This document shows positions 42,784-50,850 of a stretch of DNA of 64,000 nucleotides, piece after piece (positions within the stretch are counted from its first letter, which is position 1; each line of letters opens with the position of its first letter). Below the pieces are notes generated by a model. It had not been told where the DNA came from, did not search any database, and worked only from the letters and a program-made list of their open reading frames with translations. The DNA is from Fimbriimonadaceae bacterium (lineage in GTDB: Bacteria > Armatimonadota > Fimbriimonadia > Fimbriimonadales > Fimbriimonadaceae), in contig JAMLGR010000006.1 in the NCBI GenBank assembly GCA_023957775.1, positions 1 through 64,000 on the forward strand. The letters run 5' to 3'. The translations under genes and the position numbers were made by a program.

Positions 42784-42801
42784 CCGTATTCTAGCATACG
42801 G
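42784..42801 (-). promoter_or_regulatory. rpsR promoter -10 inside a palindrome
   Basis: The inverted repeat CCGTAT...ATACGG encloses TAGAAT (42788-42793 on the minus strand), about 35 nt upstream of rpsR. An operator overlapping the -10 is possible. Confidence 0.45.
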
Positions 42802-42808
42802 AGGCACT

Positions 42809-43654
42809 CTAGCGCGCGGAGCGGAACACGACGGGTTTGGCGCCGGCGGGGATCGTGAAGGTGAAATCGGCGGTCGGGGGGATGGCGTTGGGCCTCGCCT
42901 CGATCCTCCACTCGACGACGTGGGCGCGGTTGCCCACCAAGCCCCGTTCGGCGTACGAGATCGCACCCAGCCGGTAGTTGGGAGGATTGGGGTCGGGATC
43001 GCGCTGCAGTTCGAACGCCAGCACGCGGTCCGAGCCGGGCAGAGCCGCACGGTAGATTGCGAATTCGAGCTTGGGCGTGGCGTCGAAGGTGCGCCACGGC
43101 ACGATGGGGTCCTGCAGGCTCCCGCTCGTGTGCAGCAGGGGCGCGAGGTCCGCCGGCATCCAACGCGTGAAGGTCGCCGTGGCTCCGCCGCACGCTTCCC
43201 GCAGAAGGCGGGCCAGGTAGCCGTCCGTCCCGTTGGCGACCGACGTGAAGGTCTGGAGCAGATCGGAGAGGTAGGAGGGCGGCATCGAGCCGTCGTAGTT
43301 GCCGTACGGCTTGGCCCCGTAGGTGTTGGCCGCGGCGTCGTAGCGCCAGAAGACGACCCCGTCGCCGACGAGGCGGGTCGCCAGGGAGCCGTTCCGGTAC
43401 GAACGGGCCTCGAGGCGGGTCACGATCTGGCCCGACGCGTTGGTCGTTCGCGACCAGTAGACGTCGGTGGCGAGGGCCGTGACCTTTGAGCCCACGGTGT
43501 CCGAGCCGTCCAAGCGAAGCCAGAGGTTCCACGTGGGCCGAAGCGCCGCGAACGCCTGCTGGACCGCCGCGTCGGGCGTGAACGGCTGTGCGGCCGCCCA
43601 GGCGGGCAGAGTCGTCGCAAGGAGCAGGCCGAGAAGGCGTCGCAAAGGCACCAC
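42809..43654 (-). CDS. Secreted protein of unknown function
   Basis: About 281 aa with a clear signal peptide (PLRRLLGLLLATTLPAWAAA then QPF). The mature part is beta-rich, with phrases such as WLRLDGSDTVGSKVTALATD and GAKPYGNYDGSMPPSYLSDL that resemble outer-membrane lipoprotein-sorting or LolA-like scaffolds only loosely. Not recognised. The start is uncertain: GTG at 43654 or 43651 gives a compact signal peptide, whereas GTG at 43723 adds 23 residues and would overlap the divergent thrS promoter. It ends 55 nt upstream of the rpsR start, on the same strand. Confidence 0.72.
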   Translation of the reverse strand: MVPLRRLLGLLLATTLPAWAAAQPFTPDAAVQQAFAALRPTWNLWLRLDGSDTVGSKVTALATDVYWSRTTNASGQIVTRLEARSYRNGSLATRLVGDGVVFWRYDAAANTYGAKPYGNYDGSMPPSYLSDLLQTFTSVANGTDGYLARLLREACGGATATFTRWMPADLAPLLHTSGSLQDPIVPWRTFDATPKLEFAIYRAALPGSDRVLAFELQRDPDPNPPNYRLGAISYAERGLVGNRAHVVEWRIEARPNAIPPTADFTFTIPAGAKPVVFRSAR

Positions 43655-43701
43655 GAACGTACGACGCGATCCAGGCGCCTTAGGTTCCGGAGAGGCTGGG
43701 C

Positions 43702-43707
43702 TATAAT
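43702..43707 (+). promoter_or_regulatory. -10 box of thrS
   Basis: A perfect TATAAT 48 nt before the thrS ATG; no convincing -35. The leader of about 40 nt carries GGGAGG 8 nt from the start. Confidence 0.6.
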
Positions 43708-43755
43708 GGGGACTCGTCGACACAACTCGATCCCTTGGTCTGGGAGGTTTGCCTT

Positions 43756-45570
43756 ATGAATTCCAACTACGAAACATCGCATCTCTACAAGCTCCGCCAC
43801 TCCGCCGCCCACCTGATGGCGCAGGCCCTTACCGAGCTTTTTCCCGGCGTCAAACTCGCGATCGGCCCCCCGATCGAGAACGGCTTCTACTACGACGTCG
43901 ATCCGCCCGAGCCGATCCGCGAGGAGGACCTCGCCAAGATCGAACACCGCATGCGCGAGCTGGCGAACCTCAAACAGCCCATCGAGCGCAAGGTGGCGAA
44001 GGACCGCGACGAGGCGCGCTCGATCATCCTCGAGGAGTGCACCCTGGGGCAGGGTGAGGAGACGGCCCTGTACAAGCTCGAGCTGCTCGAAGCGGTCCCC
44101 GAGGGCGAGCCCGTCAGCTTCTACGACCAGAAGGCCGTGGACAAACAAGGCAAGGAACGCCGCTTCATCGACCTGTGCCGCGGGCCGCACATCGAAAACA
44201 CGGCGGAGCTCAAGCACTTCAAGCTCATGTCGCTCGCCGGCGCATACTGGCGCGGCGACGTCAAGAACAAACAGCTCACGCGCATCTACGGGACGGCGTT
44301 CGAGTCGAAGCAGGAGCTTGAGACGTACCTGCACAACCTCGAGGAGGCCAAGAAGCGGGACCACCGGATCCTCGGCAGAGAACTGGGGCTCTTCATGTTC
44401 TCGCCGCGCGTGGGACCGGGCCTCGCGCTTTGGCTTCCCAAGGGCGCGACGCTGCGCGACACGATGGTGGAGTTCCTCAAAGGCGAGCAGCTCAAACGCG
44501 GCTACGAGCCCGTGGTGACGCCTCAGATCGCGTCGCAGCGACTGTACGAGAAGTCCGGGCACATCCTCACGTTCAAGGACAAGATGTTCCCGTTCATGGA
44601 GGACGAGGAGAAGGAGACGTTCATCCTCAAGCCGATGAACTGCCCGTTCCACATCGAAATCTACGCGGCGCAGATGCGCTCGTATCGGGACCTCCCGATC
44701 CGCTACGCCGAGTTCGGGACCGTGCACCGGTACGAGCAGAGCGGGGAAGTCACGGGCATCTTGCGCGCGCGCGGCTTCACGCAGGACGACGCGCACCTGT
44801 TTGTGCGCCCCGACCAGCTTCTCGAAGAGTTCAAGGGCGTCGTCGACCTGATGATGACGGTGCTGAAGAAGCTCGGTCTGACGGACTATCGGGCGCGTTT
44901 GGGCACGAAAGATCCAGCCTCGGACAAGTATGTCGGGCACGACGACAACTGGAAGCTCGCGACGGCCGCAATCGAACAAGCGTGCCAAGAGATGGGCATG
45001 GAGTACGAGGTGTCGGTCGGCGACGCCGCGTTTTACGGACCCAAGCTGGACCTGATCATCAAGGACGCTCTGGGCCGCGATTGGCAGATGGGCACGGTGC
45101 AGGTGGATTACAACCTGCCCGAGCGCTTCGAACTGGAGTACATCGGCGAGGACAGCAAGCCGCACCGCCCCGTGATGATCCACCGGGCGCCGTTCGGGTC
45201 GCTCGAGCGGATGATCGGGCTCTTGACGGAGCAGTATGCGGGGGCGTTTCCGCTCTGGCTGGCACCGGTGCAGGTCGCGCTGCTGCCGATCGCCGATCGC
45301 CATTTCGAGTACGCCGAGTGCCTGGCCGCGAAGCTGCGGGGTTACGAATCCCCGGCGTCCGGCCCCAAGCTGCGCGTGAGCGTGGACGATCGCCGCGAGA
45401 CGCTTGGCAAGAAGATTCGCGAGAACCAGATGCAGAAGGTTCCCTACATGCTGATCCTCGGCGATCGGGACATCGAGAACGGGACCGTCGGCGTGCGCTC
45501 CCGGGAAGAGGGCGATCTGGGCGCGATGACGTTGGACGCGTTCCTCGCCCGGGTGGCTGGGGAGCTCTAG
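43756..45570 (+). CDS. thrS: Threonine--tRNA ligase lacking the N-terminal TGS domain
   Basis: Class II synthetase charging tRNA-Thr. The 604-aa protein starts directly at the editing domain (HSAAHLMAQAL, with the HxxxH motif near residue 14) instead of the usual 60-residue TGS domain. The catalytic core has the zinc ligands in MNCPFH, DDAHLF and MIHRAPFGSLERMIG, motif 2 RYAEFGTVHRYEQSG and the C-terminal anticodon-binding domain (about 500-604). ATG at 43756 has GGGAGG 8 nt upstream. Its TAG stop is the TAG of the CTAG end of a MITE-like element that begins at 45567. Confidence 0.95.
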   Translation: MNSNYETSHLYKLRHSAAHLMAQALTELFPGVKLAIGPPIENGFYYDVDPPEPIREEDLAKIEHRMRELANLKQPIERKVAKDRDEARSIILEECTLGQGEETALYKLELLEAVPEGEPVSFYDQKAVDKQGKERRFIDLCRGPHIENTAELKHFKLMSLAGAYWRGDVKNKQLTRIYGTAFESKQELETYLHNLEEAKKRDHRILGRELGLFMFSPRVGPGLALWLPKGATLRDTMVEFLKGEQLKRGYEPVVTPQIASQRLYEKSGHILTFKDKMFPFMEDEEKETFILKPMNCPFHIEIYAAQMRSYRDLPIRYAEFGTVHRYEQSGEVTGILRARGFTQDDAHLFVRPDQLLEEFKGVVDLMMTVLKKLGLTDYRARLGTKDPASDKYVGHDDNWKLATAAIEQACQEMGMEYEVSVGDAAFYGPKLDLIIKDALGRDWQMGTVQVDYNLPERFELEYIGEDSKPHRPVMIHRAPFGSLERMIGLLTEQYAGAFPLWLAPVQVALLPIADRHFEYAECLAAKLRGYESPASGPKLRVSVDDRRETLGKKIRENQMQKVPYMLILGDRDIENGTVGVRSREEGDLGAMTLDAFLARVAGEL

Positions 45571-45799
45571 TGTAGCGTCTCAATAATCTCAGGGCAGCGA
45601 GGCCCCGGTTGGGCCCTCCGGGCCCCTCTCCCCTCCGGGGGAGAGGGGTTGGGGTGAGGGGCCCGTTTTGGCGCGGTTTCAGCTTCAATTCCAGCGATCC
45701 GGACCCCTCACCCCCAGCCCCTCTCCCCCGGAGGGGCGAGGGGTGCCTCTTGCGCCTTTCGCCACGGCCCGCTGGGAAACTAGTGAGACACTACACTAG
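45567..45799 (+). mobile_element. MITE-like element, copy 1 (233 bp)
   Basis: Flanked by 16-bp terminal inverted repeats CTAGTGTAGCGTCTCA and TGAGACACTACACTAG (one mismatch). Outer segments match copy 2 at 60264-60401 (inverted) almost base for base. The interior is larger, with about 40-bp inverted arms at 45623-45661 and 45704-45743 (CCCCTCTCCCC type). No ORF, so it is non-autonomous. The left CTAG provides the thrS stop codon. The hairpin could also terminate transcription. The stretch 45571-45877 contains no other feature. Confidence 0.85.
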
Positions 45800-45877
45800 T
45801 TTGGGAGTTCGCCGATTTCATCCGCGCACTCCCAGAGGGGGGCGAGTTTGGCATCGTTGTTGCGTTTGCCTGCACCG

Positions 45878-46240
45878 ATGCTTGCCAGAACGAACTCCCG
45901 CGCCGGATTCTCGTTGGTCGAGATGATGGTGGTGGTCCTGATCCTTGCGATCCTCCTCGCCATTGCGGTTCCCCAGTGGTACGCCGCGCGTGGCAAGGCG
46001 CACCAGAAGGTGTGCATGACGCAGTTGCGCGAAATCGATGGGGCAAAGGAGTTCTATGCGGCGGAGCACCGTCTGCCGCCGGGTGCTCCGGTTACCGAAG
46101 CGAACTTGTGGCCCGTGTACCTCAAGGGCAGCGCGTTCCCCGCCTGCCCCGCGGGCGGGACCTACGTGATCCAGCCGATCGGCACGGCTCCCACGTGTTC
46201 CCTCGCTGGCGCCGCCACGTTCCCGCACGCGATCGACTAG
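45878..46240 (+). CDS. Small type IV pilin-like protein
   Basis: 120 aa. Leader MLARTNSRAG then FSLVEMMVVVLILAILLAIAVP, with cleavage after G10 and the +5 glutamate. The helix continues RGKAHQKVCMTQLREIDGAKEFYAAEH, the competence/major pilin style (ComGC, PulG), and two cysteines (ACPAGGTYVIQP, APTCSL) near the C-terminus could form a disulfide. ATG at 45878 is chosen over a TTG at 45848; no Shine-Dalgarno is seen. It stands alone after the MITE and faces the permease gene. PilD encoded at 5.9 kb could process it. Confidence 0.85.
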   Translation: MLARTNSRAGFSLVEMMVVVLILAILLAIAVPQWYAARGKAHQKVCMTQLREIDGAKEFYAAEHRLPPGAPVTEANLWPVYLKGSAFPACPAGGTYVIQPIGTAPTCSLAGAATFPHAID

Positions 46241-46250
46241 CGAGAACAGA

Positions 46251-46280
46251 TCCCCCTCGCCCCTCTGGGGGAGAAGGGGC
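46251..46280. terminator. Hairpin between convergent pilin and permease genes
   Basis: CCCC-TCGC-CCCTC / GGGGG-AGAA-GGGG structure resembling the inner hairpin of the MITE-like element; probable bidirectional terminator without a T-run. Confidence 0.45.
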
Positions 46281-46285
46281 AACCA

Positions 46286-47494
46286 CTATTCGTTCCGCAG
46301 CGAGACCACCGGGTCCTGGCGGGCGGCCCGCACTGCGGGAAGCAGTCCGAACACTCCCCCAACCCCCGTGCACGTTCCCACCGCCAGGAACACGGTCTTC
46401 GCCTCGATCAGCGGCTTGATGGGGGTCCACTGAGCGAGGCACAGGCAGATCGCGTAGCTCAAAGCGATGCCTGCGACGCCCCCAAGCATCGCAAGCAGGA
46501 GCGACTCGAACAGGAACTGCACGAACACGTCGGAACGTCGGGCGCCCACGGTCTTGCGCACGCCGATCTCCTTGGCGCGCTCCCCCACGGACATGAGCAT
46601 CACGGTCATGATGCCCACCCCTCCCACGAACAGCGCGATCGATGTGAGGCCGGTGAGGAGCCACGTGAGGATCCCGAGGATTCGAAACACGAGTTTGAGA
46701 AGATCTTGTTGGGTCTTCACCGAGTACATCGCGGGATCGAGGCGCTCCCCGAGGGCGCGTTCGACGGCCTTGACGAGCGGCCCCGGCTCGACGTCGGGCT
46801 GGGTCTGCACCATGAACCGGTGGATCTGGGGCTCGGGATTGCGAGCGGCGAACGAGGCGAACGGGACGATCGCGACGTTGGCGAAAGAGCCTGCGGAGAA
46901 GAGGCTGGCTTCGGCTTTGGGATCCGCGGTCACTCCGACGACCGTGTGGGGAACGCCGTTGATCTCCACCTTCTTGCCGAGGGCGGTTTCGTCGGGAAAC
47001 AATTTCTGTTTGGCGATCGATCCGATGACGCAAACGTCTTGGGTTTCGTCGGATGCGGAGAAGGGGCGTCCCTCCTCCATCTCGGTGGGCCGAATCGAGA
47101 ACCACTCCGGCCCCGTGGCGAGGACGAGGGTCGAGGGGCTGTCCTTTTCGCCCCGGCGAATGCTGCCTCCCACGAAGGTGAACGGGGTCGCCATCCGCAC
47201 GCCCGGCACGCGGCGAACGCGCTCCAGGTCTTCGATCTTGAGGTAGCTGAGGCCGGCGGCGTTGGGAATGAAGAGCGTGTCGTCGTCGGCGCGGAAGGGA
47301 AGCACGACCAGCAGGTTGATCCCCAGATCCTCGACCTGGCCGCCGATATCCTCCTGCACCCCGCGGGCGATGCTCACCAGCAGCATGATCGCCATCGCCC
47401 CGACCGTGATGCCCAGAGCGCTCAGGATCGAGCGTTGCCTCTGCTCCCGGAGGCTTCGAACGGCGGCCTGGAAGTTGGTGCGCATCGCCGCCAT
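46286..47494 (-). CDS. MacB-type ABC transporter permease
   Basis: 402 aa. One N-terminal membrane helix (RSILSALGITVGAMAIMLLV), a large periplasmic MacB-PCD domain (about 45-245), then three C-terminal helices in the FtsX domain (WLLTGLTSIALFVGGVGIMTV, SLLLAMLGGVAGIALSYAIC, LAVGTCTGVGGVFGLLPAV). MSVGERAKEIGVRKTVGARR is the coupling motif for the ATPase. The family moves lipoproteins, peptides or drugs by mechanotransmission with an HlyD-like partner. Neither ATPase nor adaptor gene is adjacent. CATAAT lies 6 nt before the ATG at 47494, so the mRNA is probably leaderless; ATG 47485 is an alternative. Confidence 0.9.
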   Translation of the reverse strand: MAAMRTNFQAAVRSLREQRQRSILSALGITVGAMAIMLLVSIARGVQEDIGGQVEDLGINLLVVLPFRADDDTLFIPNAAGLSYLKIEDLERVRRVPGVRMATPFTFVGGSIRRGEKDSPSTLVLATGPEWFSIRPTEMEEGRPFSASDETQDVCVIGSIAKQKLFPDETALGKKVEINGVPHTVVGVTADPKAEASLFSAGSFANVAIVPFASFAARNPEPQIHRFMVQTQPDVEPGPLVKAVERALGERLDPAMYSVKTQQDLLKLVFRILGILTWLLTGLTSIALFVGGVGIMTVMLMSVGERAKEIGVRKTVGARRSDVFVQFLFESLLLAMLGGVAGIALSYAICLCLAQWTPIKPLIEAKTVFLAVGTCTGVGGVFGLLPAVRAARQDPVVSLRNE

Positions 47495-47500
47495 GCGGAG

Positions 47501-47506
47501 ATTATG
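47501..47506 (-). promoter_or_regulatory. -10 box of the permease gene (leaderless)
   Basis: CATAAT on the minus strand, 6 nt before the ATG. Confidence 0.5.
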
Positions 47507-47612
47507 AAGGGGATGCGCGCCGATGCGGGAGCGGGTGGCGGCGATCCATGCGTCTGGACTCCACGGAGGCGGATGTCCTCGGGCCCTCGGCGTCGGCTTT
47601 GCGGAACAGTTG

Positions 47613-48047
47613 CTACTCGGGGATGGGGCGGCCCATCGACTTGTAGATGTCCTCGATCTCCTTCACCCACTTCGCGGACTCCGCATCGTTCGGATCGAGC
47701 TTCTGCGACTCGCGGTACAGCTTGAGGGACAGCGGATACTTCTCGCGTGGCGGGATCGCATCGTCCATCATCACCGCATAGGCGTAGGCGTTGGTCGCTT
47801 GGATGAGGGCCTTCGGATCCTCGGGCGCCTTTTCGTCCTTGGGCTTCGCGGCTTCGTAGGCTTGCTTCAACTCGTCGATCGAGGCGGTGGCTTCCTTCGG
47901 GGCGGCGGCGCTCGGCTCGGGCGCAGCCGACTGTGCTTCGGGGGCCTTCGTCGCCGTGCCCGCGGCGGGAGTGGACTCCTCTTTCGAGCCGCATGAGGCG
48001 AGGGGAATGCAAATCAGAAGGGCGATCAACCCGCGTGGAATTCTCAT
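47613..48047 (-). CDS. Lipoprotein with TPR-like helical region
   Basis: 144 aa with a lipoprotein signal (LLICIPLASC, lipid-modified C19), an Ala/Pro/Ser-rich linker (about 25-55) and a helical C-terminal part (SIDELKQAYEAAKPKD, LIQATNAYAYAVMMDD, YPLSLKLYRESQKLDPND) that looks like one to two tetratricopeptide repeats. Not otherwise recognised. TATAGT lies 7 nt before the ATG. The upstream region carries four heptanucleotide repeats and the tRNA-Arg gene. Confidence 0.8.
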   Translation of the reverse strand: MRIPRGLIALLICIPLASCGSKEESTPAAGTATKAPEAQSAAPEPSAAAPKEATASIDELKQAYEAAKPKDEKAPEDPKALIQATNAYAYAVMMDDAIPPREKYPLSLKLYRESQKLDPNDAESAKWVKEIEDIYKSMGRPIPE

Positions 48048-48054
48048 CGCCCTT

Positions 48055-48060
48055 ACTATA
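48055..48060 (-). promoter_or_regulatory. -10 box of the TPR lipoprotein gene (leaderless)
   Basis: TATAGT on the minus strand, 7 nt before the ATG. AAGG between them could also act as a short ribosome site. Confidence 0.55.
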
Positions 48061-48080
48061 TCCGACCGACTCCCGAACAA

Positions 48081-48108
48081 CCACAAACCACAAACCACAA
48101 ACCACAAA
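48081..48108. repeat. Four tandem copies of CCACAAA
   Basis: Four perfect 7-bp units just upstream of the promoter of the TPR lipoprotein and just past the 3' end of tRNA-Arg. Confidence 0.8.
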
Positions 48109-48115
48109 CTGAAAT

Positions 48116-48191
48116 TGGCGCGGCTGAAGGGATTCGAACCCCCGACTTCTTCCTCCGGAGGGAAGCGCTCTATCCACTGAGCTACAGCCGC
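48116..48191 (-). tRNA. tRNA-Arg (anticodon CCG)
   Basis: A 76-nt cloverleaf with encoded CCA. Acceptor GCGGCTG pairs with CAGCCGC; the D-arm holds AGCTCAGTGGATAGAGC; the anticodon stem CTTCC/GGAAG encloses CTCCGGA, giving anticodon CCG, which reads CGG codons; T-arm GGGGGTTCGAATCCC-like. Discriminator G followed by CCA. Confidence 0.95.
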
Positions 48192-48249
48192 ACGGCCCGT
48201 TCAGAATACCCTTCGCCCGAGGACCCCGCGGACCGGCGGGGCGATCAAG

Positions 48250-48255
48250 TAGACT
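48250..48255 (+). promoter_or_regulatory. -10 box of nuoF
   Basis: TAGACT 12 nt before the ATG, which leaves a leader of about 5 nt and no room for a normal Shine-Dalgarno. Confidence 0.5.
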
Positions 48256-48267
48256 CGCATTGAATCC

Positions 48268-49575
48268 ATGGGCGAATACAAACTCCTCCTCGAACATGCG
48301 CACGACGACGCGTATGGCACTCTCGACGGCTACAAGAAGACGGGGGGCTACGCGGCGCTCGCCAAGGCCCTGAAAGGGGACCGCCAGGCCGTGATCGACC
48401 AGGTCAAGGCGTCCGGCTTGCGCGGCCGCGGCGGGGCGGGCTTTCCCGCCTGGATCAAGTGGAACGGCATCCCCAAAGACGAGGCGAAGCCGCACTACAT
48501 TTTGTGCAACGCCGACGAGGGCGAGCCTGGGACGTTCAAGGACAAGGAGCTGATGGAGCGCTGTCCCTTCCAGCTCATCGAAGGAATGAGCCTGGCCGGC
48601 TACGCCACGGGGTCGCGCGTGGGCTACATCTACATCCGCGGCGAGTTTGTCGATGCCGCCCGGTCGATGCGGCGGGCGATCGATGAAGCGCGCGAAGCGG
48701 GATACCTGGGCGAGAGGATCTTGGGATCGACGTTCTCGTTCGACATTCAGCTTCATCTCGGCGCCGGCTCATACGAGTGCGGCGAAGAGTCCGCGCTGAT
48801 GAGTTCGCTGATGGGCGAGCGCGGCATGCCACGGCTCAAGTTTCCCCACGCCCCTCTTCCGACGATCGCCGGCCTTTGGGAGTGCCCGACGGTCATCAAC
48901 AACGTGGAAACATACTGCTGCGCCCCGTTCATCGTGGACCGCGGCGGCGAGTGGTACGCCTCGCTCGGCGCATCCACAAAGAATTCCCGCGGCACGAAGA
49001 TCTTCTCCGTGTCCGGCCATGTCGAGAAGCCAGGGAACTACGAAATCGAGTTTGGAACGTCGCTCATGGAGCTGTTGGAGCTGGCGGGCGGCATGAAAGG
49101 CGGCGCGCTCAAAGCGTGCGTGCCGGGCGGCAGCTCGGTCCCCATCCTCAACGCCGAGCAGACGCAGCGCGCGATCCTCGGTTACGAGGAGATGGCCGAC
49201 GTGCAGTCGATGGTGGGCTCGGGCGGATGCATGTTCCTCAACGAGCACACGTGCATCGTCACCTTCATCTGGCGGACCGCGCTCTTCTACGCGAGAGAGT
49301 CGTGCGGCAAGTGCACGCCGTGCCGCGAGGGCACCAAGTGGCTTGAACAGATCTTGCGCCGCATCCGCAACGGCGGCGGTCGGGAGGGCGATATCCAGCT
49401 CCTGCTCGACGTGTGTTCGCAGATCGACGGGCGTTCGTTCTGCGGACTTGGCGACGCCGCGGCGTGGCCGGTGGCCGGCGCCCTGCGGGTGTTCCCCGAG
49501 GAGTTCGAGTACTTCATCAAGCACGGACGAAGCGTGGTCGATTCACCGGAGACCGCCGCCATGGCCCCCGTGTAA
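48268..49575 (+). CDS. nuoF: NADH-quinone oxidoreductase subunit F
   Basis: NADH-binding subunit of complex I carrying FMN and cluster N3. The 435-aa protein shows the NADH site GRGGAGFPAWIKW, FMN motif CNADEGEPGTFKD, GAGSYECGEESALMSSLMG, VINNVETY and the 4Fe-4S ligands ESCGKCTPCREG with a fourth cysteine in SFCGLGDAA. Complete. It stands alone on the plus strand, separated from nuoE by a pilin cluster on the opposite strand. The next subunit normally found, nuoG, is not present downstream. Confidence 0.96.
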   Translation: MGEYKLLLEHAHDDAYGTLDGYKKTGGYAALAKALKGDRQAVIDQVKASGLRGRGGAGFPAWIKWNGIPKDEAKPHYILCNADEGEPGTFKDKELMERCPFQLIEGMSLAGYATGSRVGYIYIRGEFVDAARSMRRAIDEAREAGYLGERILGSTFSFDIQLHLGAGSYECGEESALMSSLMGERGMPRLKFPHAPLPTIAGLWECPTVINNVETYCCAPFIVDRGGEWYASLGASTKNSRGTKIFSVSGHVEKPGNYEIEFGTSLMELLELAGGMKGGALKACVPGGSSVPILNAEQTQRAILGYEEMADVQSMVGSGGCMFLNEHTCIVTFIWRTALFYARESCGKCTPCREGTKWLEQILRRIRNGGGREGDIQLLLDVCSQIDGRSFCGLGDAAAWPVAGALRVFPEEFEYFIKHGRSVVDSPETAAMAPV

Positions 49576-49587
49576 CGCTCCCACAAA

Positions 49588-49619
49588 AACGCGGGGCTCC
49601 GAATTCGGAGCCCCGCGTT
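49588..49619. terminator. Bidirectional terminator, 32-bp perfect palindrome
   Basis: AACGCGGGGCTCCGAA and its exact complement form a perfect 16-bp-arm palindrome between nuoF (+) and the pilin gene (-). The A5 run on the left gives a U-tract for the minus-strand transcript. Confidence 0.9.
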
Positions 49620-49640
49620 CTGGGGTGCTTCGGCGTGGGC

Positions 49641-50492
49641 TTAGCCGCCGTAGTAGTTGTCGTCCAGGTTCCACAGATAGACCGACTTGTCGGTGATGGC
49701 CGTGGTGGCCTGGTTGCCGTTGGTCGCGTAGTTGGTGCCCGCGGCCATGGCCGTGTCTTTCAGGTACTTGGCGTGGCCGTCGAGCCAGGCGACGTTGTTG
49801 CCGCCCTGGTGGCGCAGCGCGGTCTCAGCGGTGTACGGTTGGCCCGCGATCGAACCGGCGGGAGCCGTAGTGTTGAGCTTCGACCAGCCCGTGTCCAGAT
49901 AGATGCAGTACACGGGGTGCGGCAGAAGGATCGGGTACATGCCCGGCGCGGCGGCCGTGTAGTAACCGTAGGTGGCTGTGTAGTTGGGGTGACGCGACTC
50001 GACGAAGAACACCGTCTCAGCCGGGAGCTGAGCCTGGGTGAAGCTGCGCGACTCGGCCACGTCGCAGTTGGGCCACGGGCTGAGGAACAGGAAGTTCAAC
50101 GCGTAGAACGGGAACAGGTTCTGGTTTCGGAACCACGCGTAGGGGCCGGTGCCGAAGATGTTCGTGGGGTCGTTGGTGCTCGGATCGACCATCAACGTGA
50201 GGTTCTTGATGTAGGGCTGGATCTCCCAGACCCACGAGTCGGTCCGCTGGGTGGCGGTGGGATTCGTGAGGTAGGTGTAGTGGCCGTTCATGAGCAGCGG
50301 CATGGCGTCGTCGTAGTCGCCGCCGTACATGATCGCGGCGAGCGCGATCTGCTTGTTGTTGCTCAGCGAGCTGATCTTCTTCGCGGAGGCCTTGGCCTGG
50401 GCGAAGACCGGGAAGAGGATCGCCGCGAGGATCGCGATGATGGCGATCACGACGAGCAGTTCAATGAGGGTGAAACCCTTTCGATGGTTCAT
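49641..50492 (-). CDS. H-X9-DG type prepilin, copy 1
   Basis: 283 aa. Leader MNHRKG then [20 protein letters not shown], cleaved after G6, +5 glutamate present. The DUF1559-like head domain ends in the H-X9-DG motif ([12 protein letters not shown], then HAKYLKDTA). Most of the chain is almost identical to the two prepilins upstream on the same strand ([37 protein letters not shown]). It differs in its leader (MNHRKG instead of MKRKA) and in a few short segments. It is the last of three cassettes and lacks the following lipoprotein gene. ATG at 50492 is chosen because it gives a standard prepilin leader. Confidence 0.9.
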   Translation of the reverse strand: MNHRKGFTLIELLVVIAIIAILAAILFPVFAQAKASAKKISSLSNNKQIALAAIMYGGDYDDAMPLLMNGHYTYLTNPTATQRTDSWVWEIQPYIKNLTLMVDPSTNDPTNIFGTGPYAWFRNQNLFPFYALNFLFLSPWPNCDVAESRSFTQAQLPAETVFFVESRHPNYTATYGYYTAAAPGMYPILLPHPVYCIYLDTGWSKLNTTAPAGSIAGQPYTAETALRHQGGNNVAWLDGHAKYLKDTAMAAGTNYATNGNQATTAITDKSVYLWNLDDNYYGG

Positions 50493-50560
50493 GTGTTTGT
50501 TGACCTCCGCGGTGTGCGAGTGGAGTGGGGAGGCTGCAACATCCGTGCCACAGGGGGTGC

Positions 50561-50602
50561 AAAAGAAGAAGGGCGCCACTCCCCTTTCGGGTTGCGGCGC
50601 CC
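50561..50602 (-). terminator. Terminator after lipoprotein copy 1
   Basis: On the minus strand GGGCGCC / GGCGCCC stem with further pairing, followed by TTCTTCTTTT. Confidence 0.75.
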
Positions 50603-50630
50603 AGCCAAGTGCTGTCAGACGTTCGACTCG

Positions 50631-50849
50631 TCAGCCTGTCGGCGTCCCAGTCTTGGCCCAATCCGGCGCAGGCATCGCATCGGCGGCTTGAGCCCCCTGC
50701 ACGCCGCCCGCTTCCGACTTCTTCGTACCGGGGGGTATACCCCCGCTGTTCGCCGAAGTCGCCGCGGGAGGCGGTGCGGGTTCGGGTCCGCAGCCGACGA
50801 CCGTGCCCATGGCCAGAAGGATTCCAGCCAACCAGATCAGCTTGTTCAT
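50631..50849 (-). CDS. Small lipoprotein of pilin cassette, copy 1
   Basis: 72 aa with lipobox VVGC (C20) after WLAGILLAMGT. The mature part is short, Pro/Ala-rich at first (PEPAPPPAATSANSGG) and ends APDWAKTGTPTG. Unknown family. It starts 1 nt after the stop of the preceding pilin gene, so the pair is co-translated. It is almost identical to the lipoprotein at 51906-52124, differing at only two or three residues. Probably anchors or accompanies the adjacent pilin (inference). Confidence 0.8.
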   Translation of the reverse strand: MNKLIWLAGILLAMGTVVGCGPEPAPPPAATSANSGGIPPGTKKSEAGGVQGAQAADAMPAPDWAKTGTPTG

Positions 50850-50850
50850 C

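Noticed and set aside
46286-48047. MacB permease plus lipoprotein as a complete tripartite exporter
   Set aside because: No ABC ATPase or membrane-fusion protein gene is adjacent, so a full system cannot be claimed from this window.
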